Assembly: GCA_028829895.1 (NCBI GenBank)
Contig: CM054182.1
Location: forward strand, 63,606,379 to 63,670,378
DNA: 64,000 bases
Origin: Sinotaia quadrata
Taxonomy: Eukaryota; Mollusca; Gastropoda; Architaenioglossa; Viviparidae
Reading direction: 5' to 3'
The notes beneath the pieces are model-generated. The model did not search any database. It was given only the letters and a program-made list of their open reading frames with translations, and was not told the DNA's origin. Position numbers and translations under genes: made by a program. This document shows positions 11,971-23,445 of this stretch, piece after piece. Numbering within the stretch: position 1 is the first letter of the stretch; the number at the start of each line of letters is the position of its first letter.

Positions 11971-12346
11971 GGATTGCACAGCCACACATTCTACATTTAA
12001 GGTCCACATTTTCTTAGACAGAGACATGCATTAGAATACTGCGGATATATTAAACACACGGGACAAAGAATAAAATAATAATAATTCTGAAATACACATT
12101 TCACTGAGAGTGTTGTAATATCCAAAGCGGTTGTGACTGTTTTATTTGTCCCATATTGCTAAACTAGAACTCTAGCTAAGTTTGGTGTTTATATTGTTGT
12201 TAGAGTTTTAAGAATTATTGAAGCAAATTCACTCGGAGACTCGGAGAGGCAACATCATTTATAAGAAAAACAACAACAATGCTCTCACAAAAAGAAGTCC
12301 CTTAGCGTCAGATCTGACCAAAAATGGTGAGAGGCACGACAACCTC

Positions 12347-12378
12347 TTTCTTCTCAAACTGAGCAGCTTGAGAAGAAA
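12347..12378 (+). other. Perfect 11-bp hairpin
   Basis: TTTCTTCTCAA at 12347-12357 and TTGAGAAGAAA at 12368-12378 are perfectly complementary around a 10-nt loop. Pairing stops beyond the 11 bp, so it is too short for a microRNA precursor. No terminator role is implied. Confidence 0.5.
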
Positions 12379-12998
12379 AATATCTCCCAAAGCCAGACTT
12401 TTGTAGTTGCCTCCCCTACCCCACCTTTGCGTCGTTTCCCGCCTATTCCATAAAGCTCTATGTTACCTTGCCTTTCTTGGACCGTCTTTTACCTTCGTCC
12501 GGTGCTGGGTACATTCCTACGTAAAAGTCTTTGCTGGAGTAAAAGCAAAATTTACGACAAAAACACGTCAAATATTTCACACGGGTAGTTTTTAATATCA
12601 GTCGCAATACAGCACATCATAACTCTTGAATAGATAATACTGCTGTCAAAGCTGAAGATATGTTGATTTAGAGTTATTTTCCTAAAGTAGGTCAAGATTG
12701 TCTAATTTTATTTCTCAAATGATTTAGATGCACTGCTTGTATGCATTATGATAATAACCAAGACTCTATGCACGTTAACTTTGTACAGATCGAAAAGCTT
12801 CATAAGATAATTCGAAAGACAACACGTGACGTGCGTTGAAAATGGAAGGCATGAATACATTTTTTCTTTGCTGTTGCAGTCACCGATGACGCTGTTATAT
12901 TAAAAGAAACTAAATTTGCAGATAGTAAATATGCCGCTCTATATTTCAGCGTTTGTTAAATTCGCCATGTTTATGTAATTTCTTTCTTTTTTTGACAG
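12379..12998. other. Non-coding, no supported gene
   Basis: AT-rich. It ends with a pyrimidine tract and TTTGACAG that would serve as the acceptor of the next feature. Confidence 0.45.
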
Positions 12999-13090
12999 CA
13001 GGACCTTTGTGGATAGAAAGTTAAGAGCAAAATGAAAATAGCAAATCTGATGTATTTAAGTCTTTGTTTTCATGGAGTCGTCTCTATCAT
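12999..13090 (+). other. Candidate exon encoding a signal-peptide-like start
   Basis: A polypyrimidine tract and GACAG end at 12998, and a GTAAGC donor begins at 13091. Between them an ATG at 13032 (context agcaaaATGA) opens 19 codons plus two bases: a lysine after Met, then a mainly hydrophobic stretch (L, M, Y, L, L, C, F, V, V, I), which resembles the start of a secretory signal peptide. The donor would leave a phase-2 intron. I found no adjacent exon in compatible phase, and such a layout can arise by chance in 64 kb, so this is a candidate only. Confidence 0.25.
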
Positions 13091-13199
13091 GTAAGCATTT
13101 TTTAAATGTCATATTCAATTAAACAAATTACACAAATACTTTCACTATTTATCTATACACAAAGACTAAAAGTCTTCATTGATATTTAAGAAGTATCAC

Positions 13200-13270
13200 A
13201 GAAGCAGTACGTTGTGAACGCGAAAGCGGCGGAAGCCGGAAGCGTCCCCTACATGACCAACCAACCAGTA
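13200..13270 (+). other. Short GC-rich patch, possible exon
   Basis: After an acceptor-like atcacag this patch is clearly richer in GC than its flanks and is open in one frame to the microsatellite. A GTACGT at 13268 could be a donor. Its frame does not fit the phase left by the exon at 12999-13090. No similarity is recognised. Confidence 0.15.
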
Positions 13271-13287
13271 CGTTGTAATGATTACTT

Positions 13288-13292
<5 letters not shown>

Positions 13293-13375
<83 letters not shown>
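13293..13375. repeat. (TG)n microsatellite
   Basis: Long TG tract with one GGG interruption near 13338. Confidence 0.95.
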
Positions 13376-13376
<1 letters not shown>

Positions 13377-13891
13377 TGCTAACCTACCTGCCACTTTCGT
13401 AAGGGAAAAGAAAAATGGAAGGATCTTTACATATTTACTGATTACATGGCGTCTGACCTTGATATAATACTGAGTTCAAAGGTCATTCTCTCATAACTAA
13501 AAAAATCAAGTACTTCACTCTCAACAAATAAGATGGGGAGGGGTAAAAAGAAATAAAATAGATAAATTAAATAAAACTTTTTTCGTCAAAGTATCTTCTG
13601 ATCTACCGATTTAGGTTGTTGTAATTACAGTCGTAAAAATCTCTTCTAATATTGGAATGTTTGCCATAATTCTCTGATGTGACACCTCTCTGAGGGGAAA
13701 CAAAATGAAACACTTCACAATGTGCTGCTGTAATCTAGGTCAAACATGTAGACAAGTGGATGGCATAGAGCACGTGACGAACGAACACCGACTTTTTGGA
13801 CAGTCATGGAAGTGGTGGGAAATCAGATAACGACGTCTATACAAGTCAGTCTCATAAAATAAAGTTGCACTAAAGCACAAAAATATGCGAG

Positions 13892-13892
<1 letters not shown>
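13376..13892. other. Non-coding, no supported gene
   Basis: No exon, RNA or repeat can be supported. Confidence 0.5.
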
Positions 13893-13941
<49 letters not shown>

Positions 13942-13958
13942 GTGCGTGCGTGCGTGCG
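13893..13958. repeat. (TG)n(TGCG)n microsatellite
   Basis: TG tract that passes into TGCG repeats. Confidence 0.95.
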
Positions 13959-14557
13959 ACTTCTCTGTTATCTATGTGATTTGCACGTGAACGCGTCTGT
14001 TTCTGTTTGGTATACCATTTCTCAGTTACTGTCCTAGGACGATCAAATATTTCGAAACACTTCCCATGCGTAATGACAGTCTTATAGCACTTGGCCAAGA
14101 ACTGACCCTAAATAGAGTGTTTGATTAGTTATCACCTGCAAGAGGGAATACACGAACCTTACTTATCAGCACAAATGTTTTTATCAAAAATAGGCACGTG
14201 TTCCAGAAAATGTCAAAATGAATTACATGCCAAACAATCCGGTTTTCACTGGTAAGTAAATGTCCTGGTTCCAGCTTTAACCGGCATATTTAATTATTAA
14301 ACTTTTGAATAATTTCTCAAAATGTCTTTTTATTTGCAAACGGATTGATATGCTGATCGAGAGTTATGCACCTTTTTTGTGCAGTTTTATTCAGGAAAAG
14401 AGCTCTGAACATTCCCCCCCCCCTCCTCTCCGCACAATATATATTATTCAAAAGATATTGTACGTATCAACATTTTAAAACACGGAGCAGTCAACATTAA
14501 CCTATACAATCTATATAAATAGTTTTCTGTGTGTCTGTGCGAAACGCTAATGAATCC

Positions 14558-15060
14558 TTGACCTTCGATCATGTGGGATTTTTTTTCTTAGCTAGCCAGT
14601 ATTTTAACATGGTCAGCTTTATGTTGCATTGTCACATTCACGAAACCGAGACAACACCAAAGTACTCATTAAAAAAAAAAAAGCAACGGTCAAGGTCATC
14701 TATAATTATAGTTTTCCAATTTGATATATATCCCCTGTGCGAAACGCTAAAGCACCCTCTGTCGACTTGAAGCTTTCACATGGTAAACGGTTTTCGTAAA
14801 TTAAAAATTACGAAGGAGACTGAATTTCAAGCAAGTGACGTCAATTTGCAATTCAAGTTGAAGCCTGTCAATTCCGAGCAATGCTCGTTTTTGCAATGAC
14901 TATTATTATTAAGTAGCAAGAACACGCCTTCCAGCATATGGGAGTTTTTTTTTAATTTATGTTGCATTGTCGCGTTTACGAAACAGAGGCAACATCAAAG
15001 TAATCACACACAACAAAACAAAACGGAGGTTCAAGGTCATTTGCTAATTGATTTTCACTC
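14558..15060. repeat. Diverged local duplication of about 150-180 bp
   Basis: Segments 14558-14735 and about 14925-15060 share, in the same order, a poly-T patch, ttatgttgcattgtc, acgaaac followed by gagacaac, caaagta and a TCAAGGTCA nonamer (14690-14698 and 15031-15039). In addition gtgcgaaacgctaa occurs at about 14538 and 14738. It is an old duplication with no recognised gene. Confidence 0.6.
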
Positions 15061-16467
15061 GCAATGTGACTTCCAATGAACAAATTCATTTATGTTCCTA
15101 ACAATGCGTCCATTTTAATTTCCCATCTGTTATATGACGGTAGAAAATGCTCTAGTATAAGATATAATTTGTAACTTTTCACTTTGCGAATGTACGAATA
15201 CTGTGGGCAAAGTATGTGCAATAAAGAGTGAGGTGGTAATTAGGTCACGATTCATACCAAAGTGACGTCAGAAATGAGCTCTGTTATACAATATGTTCAA
15301 GCCCTGTGGTACTCAGAAATAAACAAAACATTACAATACGCACCGCGGTTTAAGATTACGGTTAGGGATAGAGATTAAGGATGATTTTAGGCTCAGAATT
15401 ATAGTTTTGGTAAGTTTACAATTTGTATATACGGCGTCTGAAATGACAAATGTCATTTCTGCAAAATAGCAGATTACTCAAAATAGTTCCCCACTAGACG
15501 GGGGTATGGACCACAAAAATTCCCGATACGGGTGGAAATCCTCCCATTGCCCTGGAAGAAAAAAATGTCACTCTGTCTCGTCTTGGTCATTTTAGAAACA
15601 GCGGCGTAAAGGACGCGAAATTTTGCAAGTCTAAATTGCCCTGGATTGGCGTAAGAGTGAAAAAAAGAAATTTAAAAAAAAAGAATCAGTAGGCAGTAAT
15701 GATCAGACACAAATGCTTTTGTCAGCTTATTTTCTCTTTTAGCGGGTCGATAATTAACACAATTTCTTTTTTATGTAAATGCTATGTACTAAAGGCAGTT
15801 CACCATTTTCCCCTTGAGCGTGTGTGTATATACGACTATGATTCGCTTGTAGGCCCTAATTTTTTTATTAAAACAGTTTTCATTCAATTATTATTCTTCT
15901 GTACATGGCAAAGCAGCCTTTTAAAAATATTTACTTTGCTATCTTTAAATAACAATCCGTCATACCTGGCACTATATTACACTATGGAGGTGTTGATATT
16001 TGACACTATGGCGATGGAGATCCTTTGGCACTATATTAAACTGCGGATGTGATGATGCGAACAGCGAAGAGGACTTAGTGACACACTGATGAGGATAGAG
16101 ACACTTTGATCAGCTGAGATTGTCATTATGCTATGATGAGAAGGAGGTTTGCGTTTGCAAAAAGTCATTGAAACAGAAATGACCATTTTTTCTTAATTAC
16201 TATTTCTTAGTACTGCTGACGTCACCAAAATAATTCACTCATCTCTGTTAGCAAATAATATGGTGAGTGTTCAACTATGTCATTGTCCTGCGTCCAGTCC
16301 ATCAGGATAGGATTTTTCTGGTTTCTAAATATAACTTCATGCATTAATTAACACAAACCTGAATTGGGTGTCAAATGATTTCCGCAAAAAAATGAAGTGA
16401 ACTATACAGGGCCTCCCGCTTACGGCATTTCGCAAGCCCGCTGTTCTGCGCTGTAATTCCGTACTGT
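15061..16467. other. Non-coding, no supported gene
   Basis: Contains an unrecognised 117-codon ORF at 15699-16052 (+) in AT-rich sequence, which I do not accept as a gene. Nothing else can be supported. Confidence 0.45.
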
Positions 16468-16645
16468 TGCTGCTGTTCTTTCAGCTTATAATTCTGTCTT
16501 GTTGCTGATGTTCTTTCAGCTTATAATTCTGTCTTGTTGTTGCTGATGTTCTTTTAGCTTATAATTCTGTCCTGTTGTTGCTGATGTTCATTCAGCTTAT
16601 AATTCTGTCATGTTGCTGCTGTTCTTTCAACCTTTAATTCGTCCT
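16468..16645. repeat. Minisatellite, 35/38-bp units
   Basis: Five units of ttgctgatgttctttcagc plus ttataattctgtc. The 3-bp length difference is an extra GTT/TTG triplet. Confidence 0.85.
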
Positions 16646-17639
16646 GATTTTTATGCTCTTTCCATCTCTCAAATAACATAACATATAATTTCCATAATGA
16701 ACTGTAAGCTTCCCAACTGTCGACCATCTCTACATGTCTAAGACCCGAAAGAAGTATTTCCCAATATTTTTCTAGAGCTGTATTTGCCCAAGGGGTAACT
16801 GGGATTAAAATTAAAACAGATATGCTTCCGAAATAAAAGTAAACTTCATCTTAACACCCTATTAAATTTGTGACCGTGCTGTGTAAAGCAGAAAAGAGAA
16901 AAAGAAACGGCGTTATTATTGTCCACTGTTGACTGTTGCAAGCCGGTGAGTTTTACGCCTACGATGTGAATGCAATGATGTGAAGTCTTTGAAATGTAAA
17001 AGGTTGCTAAGAATGTAAATGCGTTGTTTTAAAATTGCATTGCTGGAGTTCCGTAACGTATTTGAATAGATTTATATCTGTGATTAATGATGCAGCAGTT
17101 GTGAATGAACTACTGTCTACATGATTATAGCTTGTTACATGTGTTTGTTGTTTTTTTTTTAGAAAGGCGATTGTTGACTAAAAATGTAAATATTTTATAT
17201 CTGCGCGGAAACTCATTTAACCATCATAAATGAAATATTAAAACTGAAATAAAAAAAAACAATTAAATTTAGTATACTATGGAGATTATTATTATGTGGA
17301 GCCATTAAAACTGTTTCAAAATGTTCTTCCATTTTAATGTAACTCAGTAATTTTCTTTTGAAGTTGTTTACTTCGCTGGTTTCTGTTTAAAACTTGCATT
17401 CACAAACAAAACTGTTTTTAAATTTTAAATGACGATTCTTATCAAGTGAATTTTTTTCTGCTTTCGTCGCAGGTGATGACTAAGTAAGCACTAAGATTCC
17501 TTAGAAAATTTTGTTTTATAAAAAAATTAAATAGAATGGGGTTCAATAATTCTCTTGTGCAGGTATCCAGATAATATTCACCCAAAATACGAGTTGAACT
17601 AATCAGTAAGTATATCAGGACGTTTTAATTTAGTCACTC
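16646..17639. other. Non-coding, no supported gene
   Basis: AT-rich. Nothing can be supported. Confidence 0.5.
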
Positions 17640-18000
17640 ACTACCCACAACGATGTTGTGGTAAATAAATATCGCTACTCATTACCTAGTATGGATATCT
17701 TTGGTAATTGAACTAGCCACTTACACTAGTCAATACCGATATCTTTGGTACGTAAACCAGCCAATCACTAGCCAGTACCGATATCTAGCCACTCATTAAC
17801 CACATCGATATGTGATCGGTGAACTAGCCACTCACAAGCCAGCACCTATATCTTTGGTAAGTGAATTAGCTATTCACTATTTGCAGGTATCGATATCTTT
17901 GGTATCTGAACTAGCCACTCATTAGCCAGCATCGATAGTTTTTGTAAATGAATTAGCCACTCACTGGCCAGCACTGATGTCCCAGGTAATTGATCTAATC
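17640..18000. repeat. Degenerate minisatellite, about 46-50 bp period
   Basis: About seven units contain gaactagccactca, ctagccag and ccgatatctttggta. Confidence 0.8.
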
Positions 18001-18749
18001 ACTTATTTCTTTGCTTACATATCTTTTGGCCCTTGCTTTTTCCCCATTAAAGTCATTCAAATCTGACTAACACTGTAAATCTGACGCAGGCGTGGGAAAT
18101 AAGTCAAATAAAGTCAAATAAAGACTAATTCTACTCAACAGTCTTGATATATTTGATTACAAAGCAGTTCTTTAAAAATTGCAAATAAAAATTATTGCAT
18201 TGAAGTGAATGAATGCAAAATAAAAGCCTATAGAACTTAAAAAGAAAAATCAATTGAAATAACTGGACTTTTGAACCTCAGTGTCAAGGCCACAGATATG
18301 GAGATTTTCAGAGAACTCAGTCGAAGCCGGGTAACCTCGTTTGTTTAACAAGCGGTCTTTTGAGACAACAAAGCGGTGGGTGAGTAACAATGGAAGAATG
18401 TGCAGAAATAAGATCACATCATACATAATGTGTGTGTCTTGTTTGCTTTTTTCTTGTTTGTGTTTTTTTTTTCCTATTGCACCCTAATTTTCCACCTGCC
18501 AGATAAATTCCCAACCTACTGCCATTTACATCATCTGCTTGCCAATGACAAAAGCCATACTGTTACAGTTCCGGCATGTTAACGAACTTGGCCAGTCTAC
18601 TAAATACTAGTGACATTAATTAAATCTAATTCCGTTGGAAATGTAAATTAAAATGATCATCCCGAAGTCATCGACTTGCTGGAAATTTTTTAGATCTAAA
18701 CAATTCACATCGATTGGCTCTTCTGGAGTCATTTTTACTGGAGTTTGTA

Positions 18750-18751
<2 letters not shown>
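18001..18751. other. Non-coding, no supported gene
   Basis: AT-rich. Nothing can be supported. Confidence 0.5.
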
Positions 18752-18814
<63 letters not shown>

Positions 18815-18852
18815 TGAGTGAGTGAGTGAGTGAGTGAGTGAGTGAGTGAGTG
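18752..18852. repeat. (TG)n(GAGT)n compound microsatellite
   Basis: About 60 bp of TG, then about ten GAGT tetranucleotides. Confidence 0.95.
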
Positions 18853-19385
18853 AATAGTCTTTGTTCATAAACATGCATGAAAGTAGGTGTCTGTATGAAT
18901 ATGCATATGATTCTACTTAATTGAATTTATGTGTAGTGTGAACTTATGTATGTGGTCTATGCATGTGTAAGTGATGGGCAGGTCTCCCCCTCCTCTCCCC
19001 TACAAGGCCACGACCCTCAAAAACATAACCTTTCCTTTTCCTTTCCTAACGATCACAAGAGGTATATGTATTATGAGGAGGTTCTCAGAAAATAAATGCC
19101 ATTATTAGACATGGTTCTGAGATGTCTCGACACCATTAACATATTCCCTAGTCGCTTGCACTGAACAGCGCGGTGGACAGCTCGCAATGAAGCCTCAAGA
19201 GGTGCCGCAGTTCCAGTGCAAAACCCATGCACATGACAACTCAAGTCCTATAATTCAGTGTCGGGCAAACAGTGTGCCGCTAAAATGTTCAAGGGTACCG
19301 CAAAAAATGTGGAAATTTTAAAAAATTTTGAGAAGAGCAACTGATAAATGTGAACGAAATGTACGAAACGCGGGATAACTCGCCA
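18853..19385. other. Non-coding, no supported gene
   Basis: Nothing can be supported. Confidence 0.5.
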
Positions 19386-19552
19386 GAGTGGTGGCCAACA
19401 AATTATTCCTAACTTTAGTGAGTGGTGGTCAACAAATTATTTCTTACTTAGTGAGTGGTGGCCAACAAATTATTCCTTACTTAGTGAGTGGTGGCCAACA
19501 AATTATTCCTTACTTAGTGAGTGGTGGCCAACAAATTATTCCTTACTTACCT
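19386..19552. repeat. 33-bp minisatellite, five units
   Basis: Units begin gtgagtggtggccaacaaat. The period is 33 bp, divisible by 3, so it stays open as an 11-residue repeat in one frame. Confidence 0.9.
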
Positions 19553-19576
19553 GCATTTAATTTTGCGCACAGTCGT

Positions 19577-19821
19577 GTGAGCTACCGGATATCTATCACT
19601 ATCCTATGGGGCTACCGGATGTCTATCACTATCCTATGGGGCTACCGGATATCTATCACTATCCTATGGGGCTACCGGATGTCTATCACTATCCTATGGG
19701 GCTACCGGATATCTATCACTACCCTATGGGGCTACCGGATATCTATCACTATCCTATGGGGCTACCGGATATCTATCACTATCCTATGGGGCTACCGGAT
19801 GTCTATCACTATCCTATGGGG
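19577..19821. repeat. 30-bp minisatellite, eight units
   Basis: Units begin gctaccggatatctatcact. Alternation of ggatatc and ggatgtc gives two unit types in a mixed order. It is open in two plus frames because the period is 30. The 176-codon ORF at 19388-19918 crosses both arrays and is an artefact of the periods. Confidence 0.95.
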
Positions 19822-20416
19822 TGACGTGAGTGTATTAACGCTTGTTCCCAGTACTGCCAATCCTGTTCTTTTACATGTAGTCAGAAATATTTTAATTTTA
19901 TTTTTCTATTTTAAATAGTTTATAATTTACTTTTAAAAACCTAATAAGAAAATAACGCAAAGAAAAGGTATGTTTGTTAGCGCAAGGAATTTTTTGTTGT
20001 TGTTGCTCTTCCAGTAAGAAAACACCAACGCAAATTAGACACTGATCTTTGTTCAGTAGCGAAAGTGATTCAACACGAAAGTGATTCAAAACGCCCCCAA
20101 AATCCGAGCGGAACCGAGTCAACTGAATGCCTTATTGTAAAGTTAACCAGTCGCATCTTGACGCACGTATGAAAATAGTTTTAAAATCATAAGGAACTAA
20201 ATGTTCATAAACCTACATACAAATATTGCATAAACATGTATACGTCAGTGATATACACGTGTACGTACTTTTACTAAATATCCGAAATGACAAGGTCTTC
20301 ATATTCTCACAGTGTGCTGCGCAGTTTGGGAATTGCTCACGATCTATATATAGCCTAAGGCAGAGTAAACAATATTGCGTAAGCTTAAGTTTTTGGAAAT
20401 TTTTGTACCCAGCAAA
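19822..20416. other. Non-coding, no supported gene
   Basis: AT-rich. Nothing can be supported. Confidence 0.5.
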
Positions 20417-21444
20417 ATGGACACATTTTTGATTCGACAGAAAGAAGAAGAGAAAAACGACGACCCGAATGAGAAAAAGAAAAAGTCAAGCGAACATATT
20501 TGGAAGAATATCTCGAGTATGGCTTCATTGCCATCAATGCAAGGACGCAAGAAAGGATTCGTTTCGCATGTACTACGACAAAATGGAAATGTAGACATCG
20601 TTCACTGTATGATTCATACAGAAGTCCTCGTTTGACATATACCACGACAAAATGGAAATGTAGACATCGTTCACTGTATGATTCATAGAGGAAGTCCTCG
20701 TTTCGAAATCTCTTCAGCCCAAACTTTCCGCAACCCTTATGCAAGTAGTCAAAGTTGTCAATTACATCAAAGGAAATCATCTGAGATCTAGAATTTTTGC
20801 AGCCTTATGTGAAGTTATGAAATCGGATTATAAATGTCTACTTTATTACAGAGAAGTGCGCTGGCTTTCAAAAGGTAAAGTTCTTCATCGCTTTGTCTAC
20901 TTGCAAACCGAGATCATTTCATTTATCGATGTGGAAGACGTGAATTTCGAGTTCTTGCGCAATGATATTTGGTGGCTGAAAGGTTCATTTTTGAGTGATC
21001 TTTTTGACAAAATCAACCTCGCCAATTTGAGTTTACAAGGAGCAGTGAATATTTTCATCACAATTACCCAAAATCGTTTTATGAGAAGCTAGGTCTCTGG
21101 AAGTAAAAAAAAACTACAAGCTCCAAATCTGACACTTTCCAATTGTCGACGAAAGCCCTCTACAAATGGAAATCAAAGAAAAGATAGAAGAAACTTTAGA
21201 GAGCCTTTCTCTGTCCTTCTTGAAATATTTTCCGAGGCTTGATGTTTCCAAAAACGGAATGGGTTTATTAATCCTTTCATGAGATGTGACACTAGTAATC
21301 TTGATTCAGAGGGAGAAGAGAGTCTGATTTGAGCAACGAGTTCTCGAGTACAAAAGACTTTTTGCTGAGAAAGAACTCTCAGAATTTTGGATACGCCTCA
21401 AAGATCAATATCCTCGCTTGAGCAAGAAAGCAATTCAATTGATA
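20417..21444 (+). pseudogene. hAT transposase remnant (ZBED5/SCAND3-like)
   Basis: Degenerate open segments in changing frames together resemble the ZBED5/SCAND3 group of hAT-derived proteins. The N-terminal part at 20417 starts MDTFLIRQK. A frameshift near 20495 leads into EEYLEYGFIAI, and 20739-21092 carries VKVVNYIKG, the EVRWLSKGKVL motif typical of the group, and NLSLQG. The segment at 21136-21278 carries LQMEIKEKI and SFLKYFPRL, and 21358-21435 carries ELSEFWIRLK. The BED zinc finger and most of the catalytic core are missing. An internal stretch of about 62 bp is duplicated at 20575-20634 and 20644-20705, and stops and frameshifts separate all parts. It is a dead transposon or host-derived copy; no terminal inverted repeats were found. 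Confidence 0.75.
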
Positions 21445-21451
21445 ATTAATA

Positions 21452-21616
21452 GGAGGACCACCTAACGCAATGATTGGGAGGACCACATAACGCAATGATT
21501 GGGAGGACCACATAACGCAATGATTGGGAGGACCACCTAACGCAATGATTGGGAGGACCACCTAACGCAATGATTGGGAGGACCACCTAACGCGATGATT
21601 GGGAGGACCACCTAAA
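21452..21616. repeat. 25-bp minisatellite next to the hAT remnant
   Basis: Six to seven units of gaccacctaacgcaatgatt plus gggag, with ccac(c/a)taacgc variation. It begins directly after the last recognisable hAT codons. Confidence 0.95.
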
Positions 21617-22283
21617 TTCCTAAACTTCAACTAGTTAAAATAAAATAGCACAGACAAATCACTCTACCATCAGCTATACTTATCAAAATCCAACAAATGA
21701 GAAGCAAAGAAATACCTTTAAAAAAATAAAATGAGAAAACAAACAAATAATACTATAAGAATCTACGTGTTAGAGAACAAAAGTAGAAATAGTCCCCACC
21801 CCGAACACCCTTCAAAACTCACCCCAACCCCAATTCCCAATCTTCAGCGTAAAATCGGCCGGAAGCGCTCCCCATAAATTAAGAGGATATAGTCCATGCG
21901 TATATACGTGCAGTTTAGTGCATATATGCAAGTAATAGTGTGTAAAATGTGTGTGTATGCGTGTGTGTGTTTGTGTCCTGTATATATACTATACGTACAT
22001 TTGAATTTGTTTGTGCTATAATCTGTGTGTATGTGTGTGCTGGTGTGCATATTTATGTGTAGAGTGTATGTAGAGTACATATTTTGTTTTGTCTATTGTT
22101 GTTATTGTACAGGGAAGTAAGTGTTGGGGGGGTTGTCGCAGGTGTATGCGTTTGTCATTCTGCTTAGAGCTTACGGTGAATCTAAGCAAGAACATATCTG
22201 ATTCTGACCTAAAATGGCCACTTTTGCACCTTCCGTCTTGTTGACTACTTGGTGAGCTAGATCAATGTTTTCAAACACTTAAC
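21617..22283. other. Non-coding; TG-rich patch
   Basis: Imperfect TGTGTATG repeats at 21945-22075. No gene can be supported. Confidence 0.5.
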
Positions 22284-22473
22284 CAGTGCCGTATTGGCTC
22301 ATGGCAGGGCCCCTAGACTGGGCCCTAGGCTTCGAGCTTCTTTGGGCCCCGCGACAGCCCCCAATGTCCCCCCCCCTCCTCACGAATTTCACGTTCACCT
22401 TTCGAGGTGGGCCCCTGCTCTTGGCAGGCCCCTAGGCTTCAGGCTAGTTAGCCTTAGGAATAATGCGGCACTG
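22284..22473. mobile_element. hAT-like MITE, 190 bp
   Basis: The ends are inverted: CAGTGCCGTATTGG at the left and, read from the right, CAGTGCCGCATTATT. The 9-bp word acacttaac occurs immediately left (22275-22283) and again at 22476-22484, two bases beyond the right end. CAGTG termini and an 8-9 bp duplication suit a hAT-type element. The interior is GC-rich with repeated ggcagg, gcccctag and cttc motifs and carries no transposase. A 64-codon ORF across it is not accepted. It could have been mobilised by a relative of the remnant at 20417-21444, but nothing here links the two. Confidence 0.6.
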
Positions 22474-23356
22474 ACACACTTAACATAATCTTGACAACAT
22501 CGAATCGAATATATCGTCAATGTGCTTCATTGCTGACAGAAGACAAATAATTTCAAAATGGCGCACGTATGGTTATGCATTTGCACAAACTGGGGATTTC
22601 AAGGAATATTATGAAGCCGATAACGAAATGAGGATTCGAATGTTTGCACGTAAATTCCAGCAGACGTAACCGATCACGTCTCCAACGCGTGTCCTGTGAT
22701 GTCGAGATGATCAAGGACGGTGGAACGATTGTACGTACGTACTAGAAAAGAAATTCTGAAGTGTCAAAATTGATTAGTATTTACTTCAGGGCAACACATG
22801 TTCTCGTGTTCAGTAAGGCACAGGACTTTAGGTGTGTTTGACGGGCATTTAATATTATTACCAGCAACACAGCCACCCACACATCCCAAAATAAACGTAA
22901 AGATAAATGAAATAAACCAGCGTTGACGTGTTTGACCTTTTAGATTTTAAATATGTATCCCGACCCGTATACATATTTTATGCAAAAATATTCCCCAAAC
23001 ACACTCATATGATTTAATATATATATATAAGTGCACACGTGCCTATATTACTAATAATACACATCTCCAAGAACAACAATAAAATCTGCTATTTATATCT
23101 GTATACAAATGTCACAAAGACGTACATGCTCAAATATTTTCGAACTGAACAAGCCTATTGTGAATGTTCGTGTCTCTGTGTTATAAGTGGTTAAAGTCAA
23201 CCGCATATGAGTGTCTGTCTACATGAGAAAGGGTGGTGGTGGTGGGAAGAGGTGTAGACTGTAGACTGTGAAACACAGTTCCATTTCTTCTGCCGCGTTT
23301 TCTTGTTCTCGCGTGTCATCCAGTCGATCAGTCAACAAGCTGTTGCTCCTTGTGCG
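22474..23356. other. Non-coding, no supported gene
   Basis: Nothing can be supported before the promoter-like motifs. Confidence 0.5.
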
Positions 23357-23445
23357 ATTGGCTGATTCTCGAGTGCAATAGTCGAGTTGCCACGTAAAAT
23401 AGGTCACCGGTAGTACAGGCGACACATCGCTGAGCTATATAAATA
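23357..23445 (+). promoter_or_regulatory. Candidate promoter: CCAAT box and TATA box
   Basis: ATTGGCT at 23357-23363 is an inverted NF-Y CCAAT box, and TATATAAATA at 23436-23445 lies 79 bp downstream. A second ATTGGCT follows at about 23513. Sequence from about 23260 to 23650 is richer in GC and CpG than its flanks, which fits a promoter with a 5' untranslated exon reading rightwards from about 23465. No downstream exon was confirmed. Confidence 0.35.

Noticed and set aside
12347..12378. microRNA precursor
   Set aside because: The stem is only 11 bp and does not extend.
15699..16052. 117-codon plus ORF
   Set aside because: AT-rich, no recognisable domain, no splice or promoter context; expected by chance at this length.
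19388..19918. 176-codon ORF as a repeat protein gene
   Set aside because: It crosses two unrelated minisatellites whose periods (33 and 30 bp) are multiples of three; an overlapping frame is equally open.
22294..22488. 64-codon GC-rich ORF as a gene
   Set aside because: It lies almost wholly within the 190-bp MITE.
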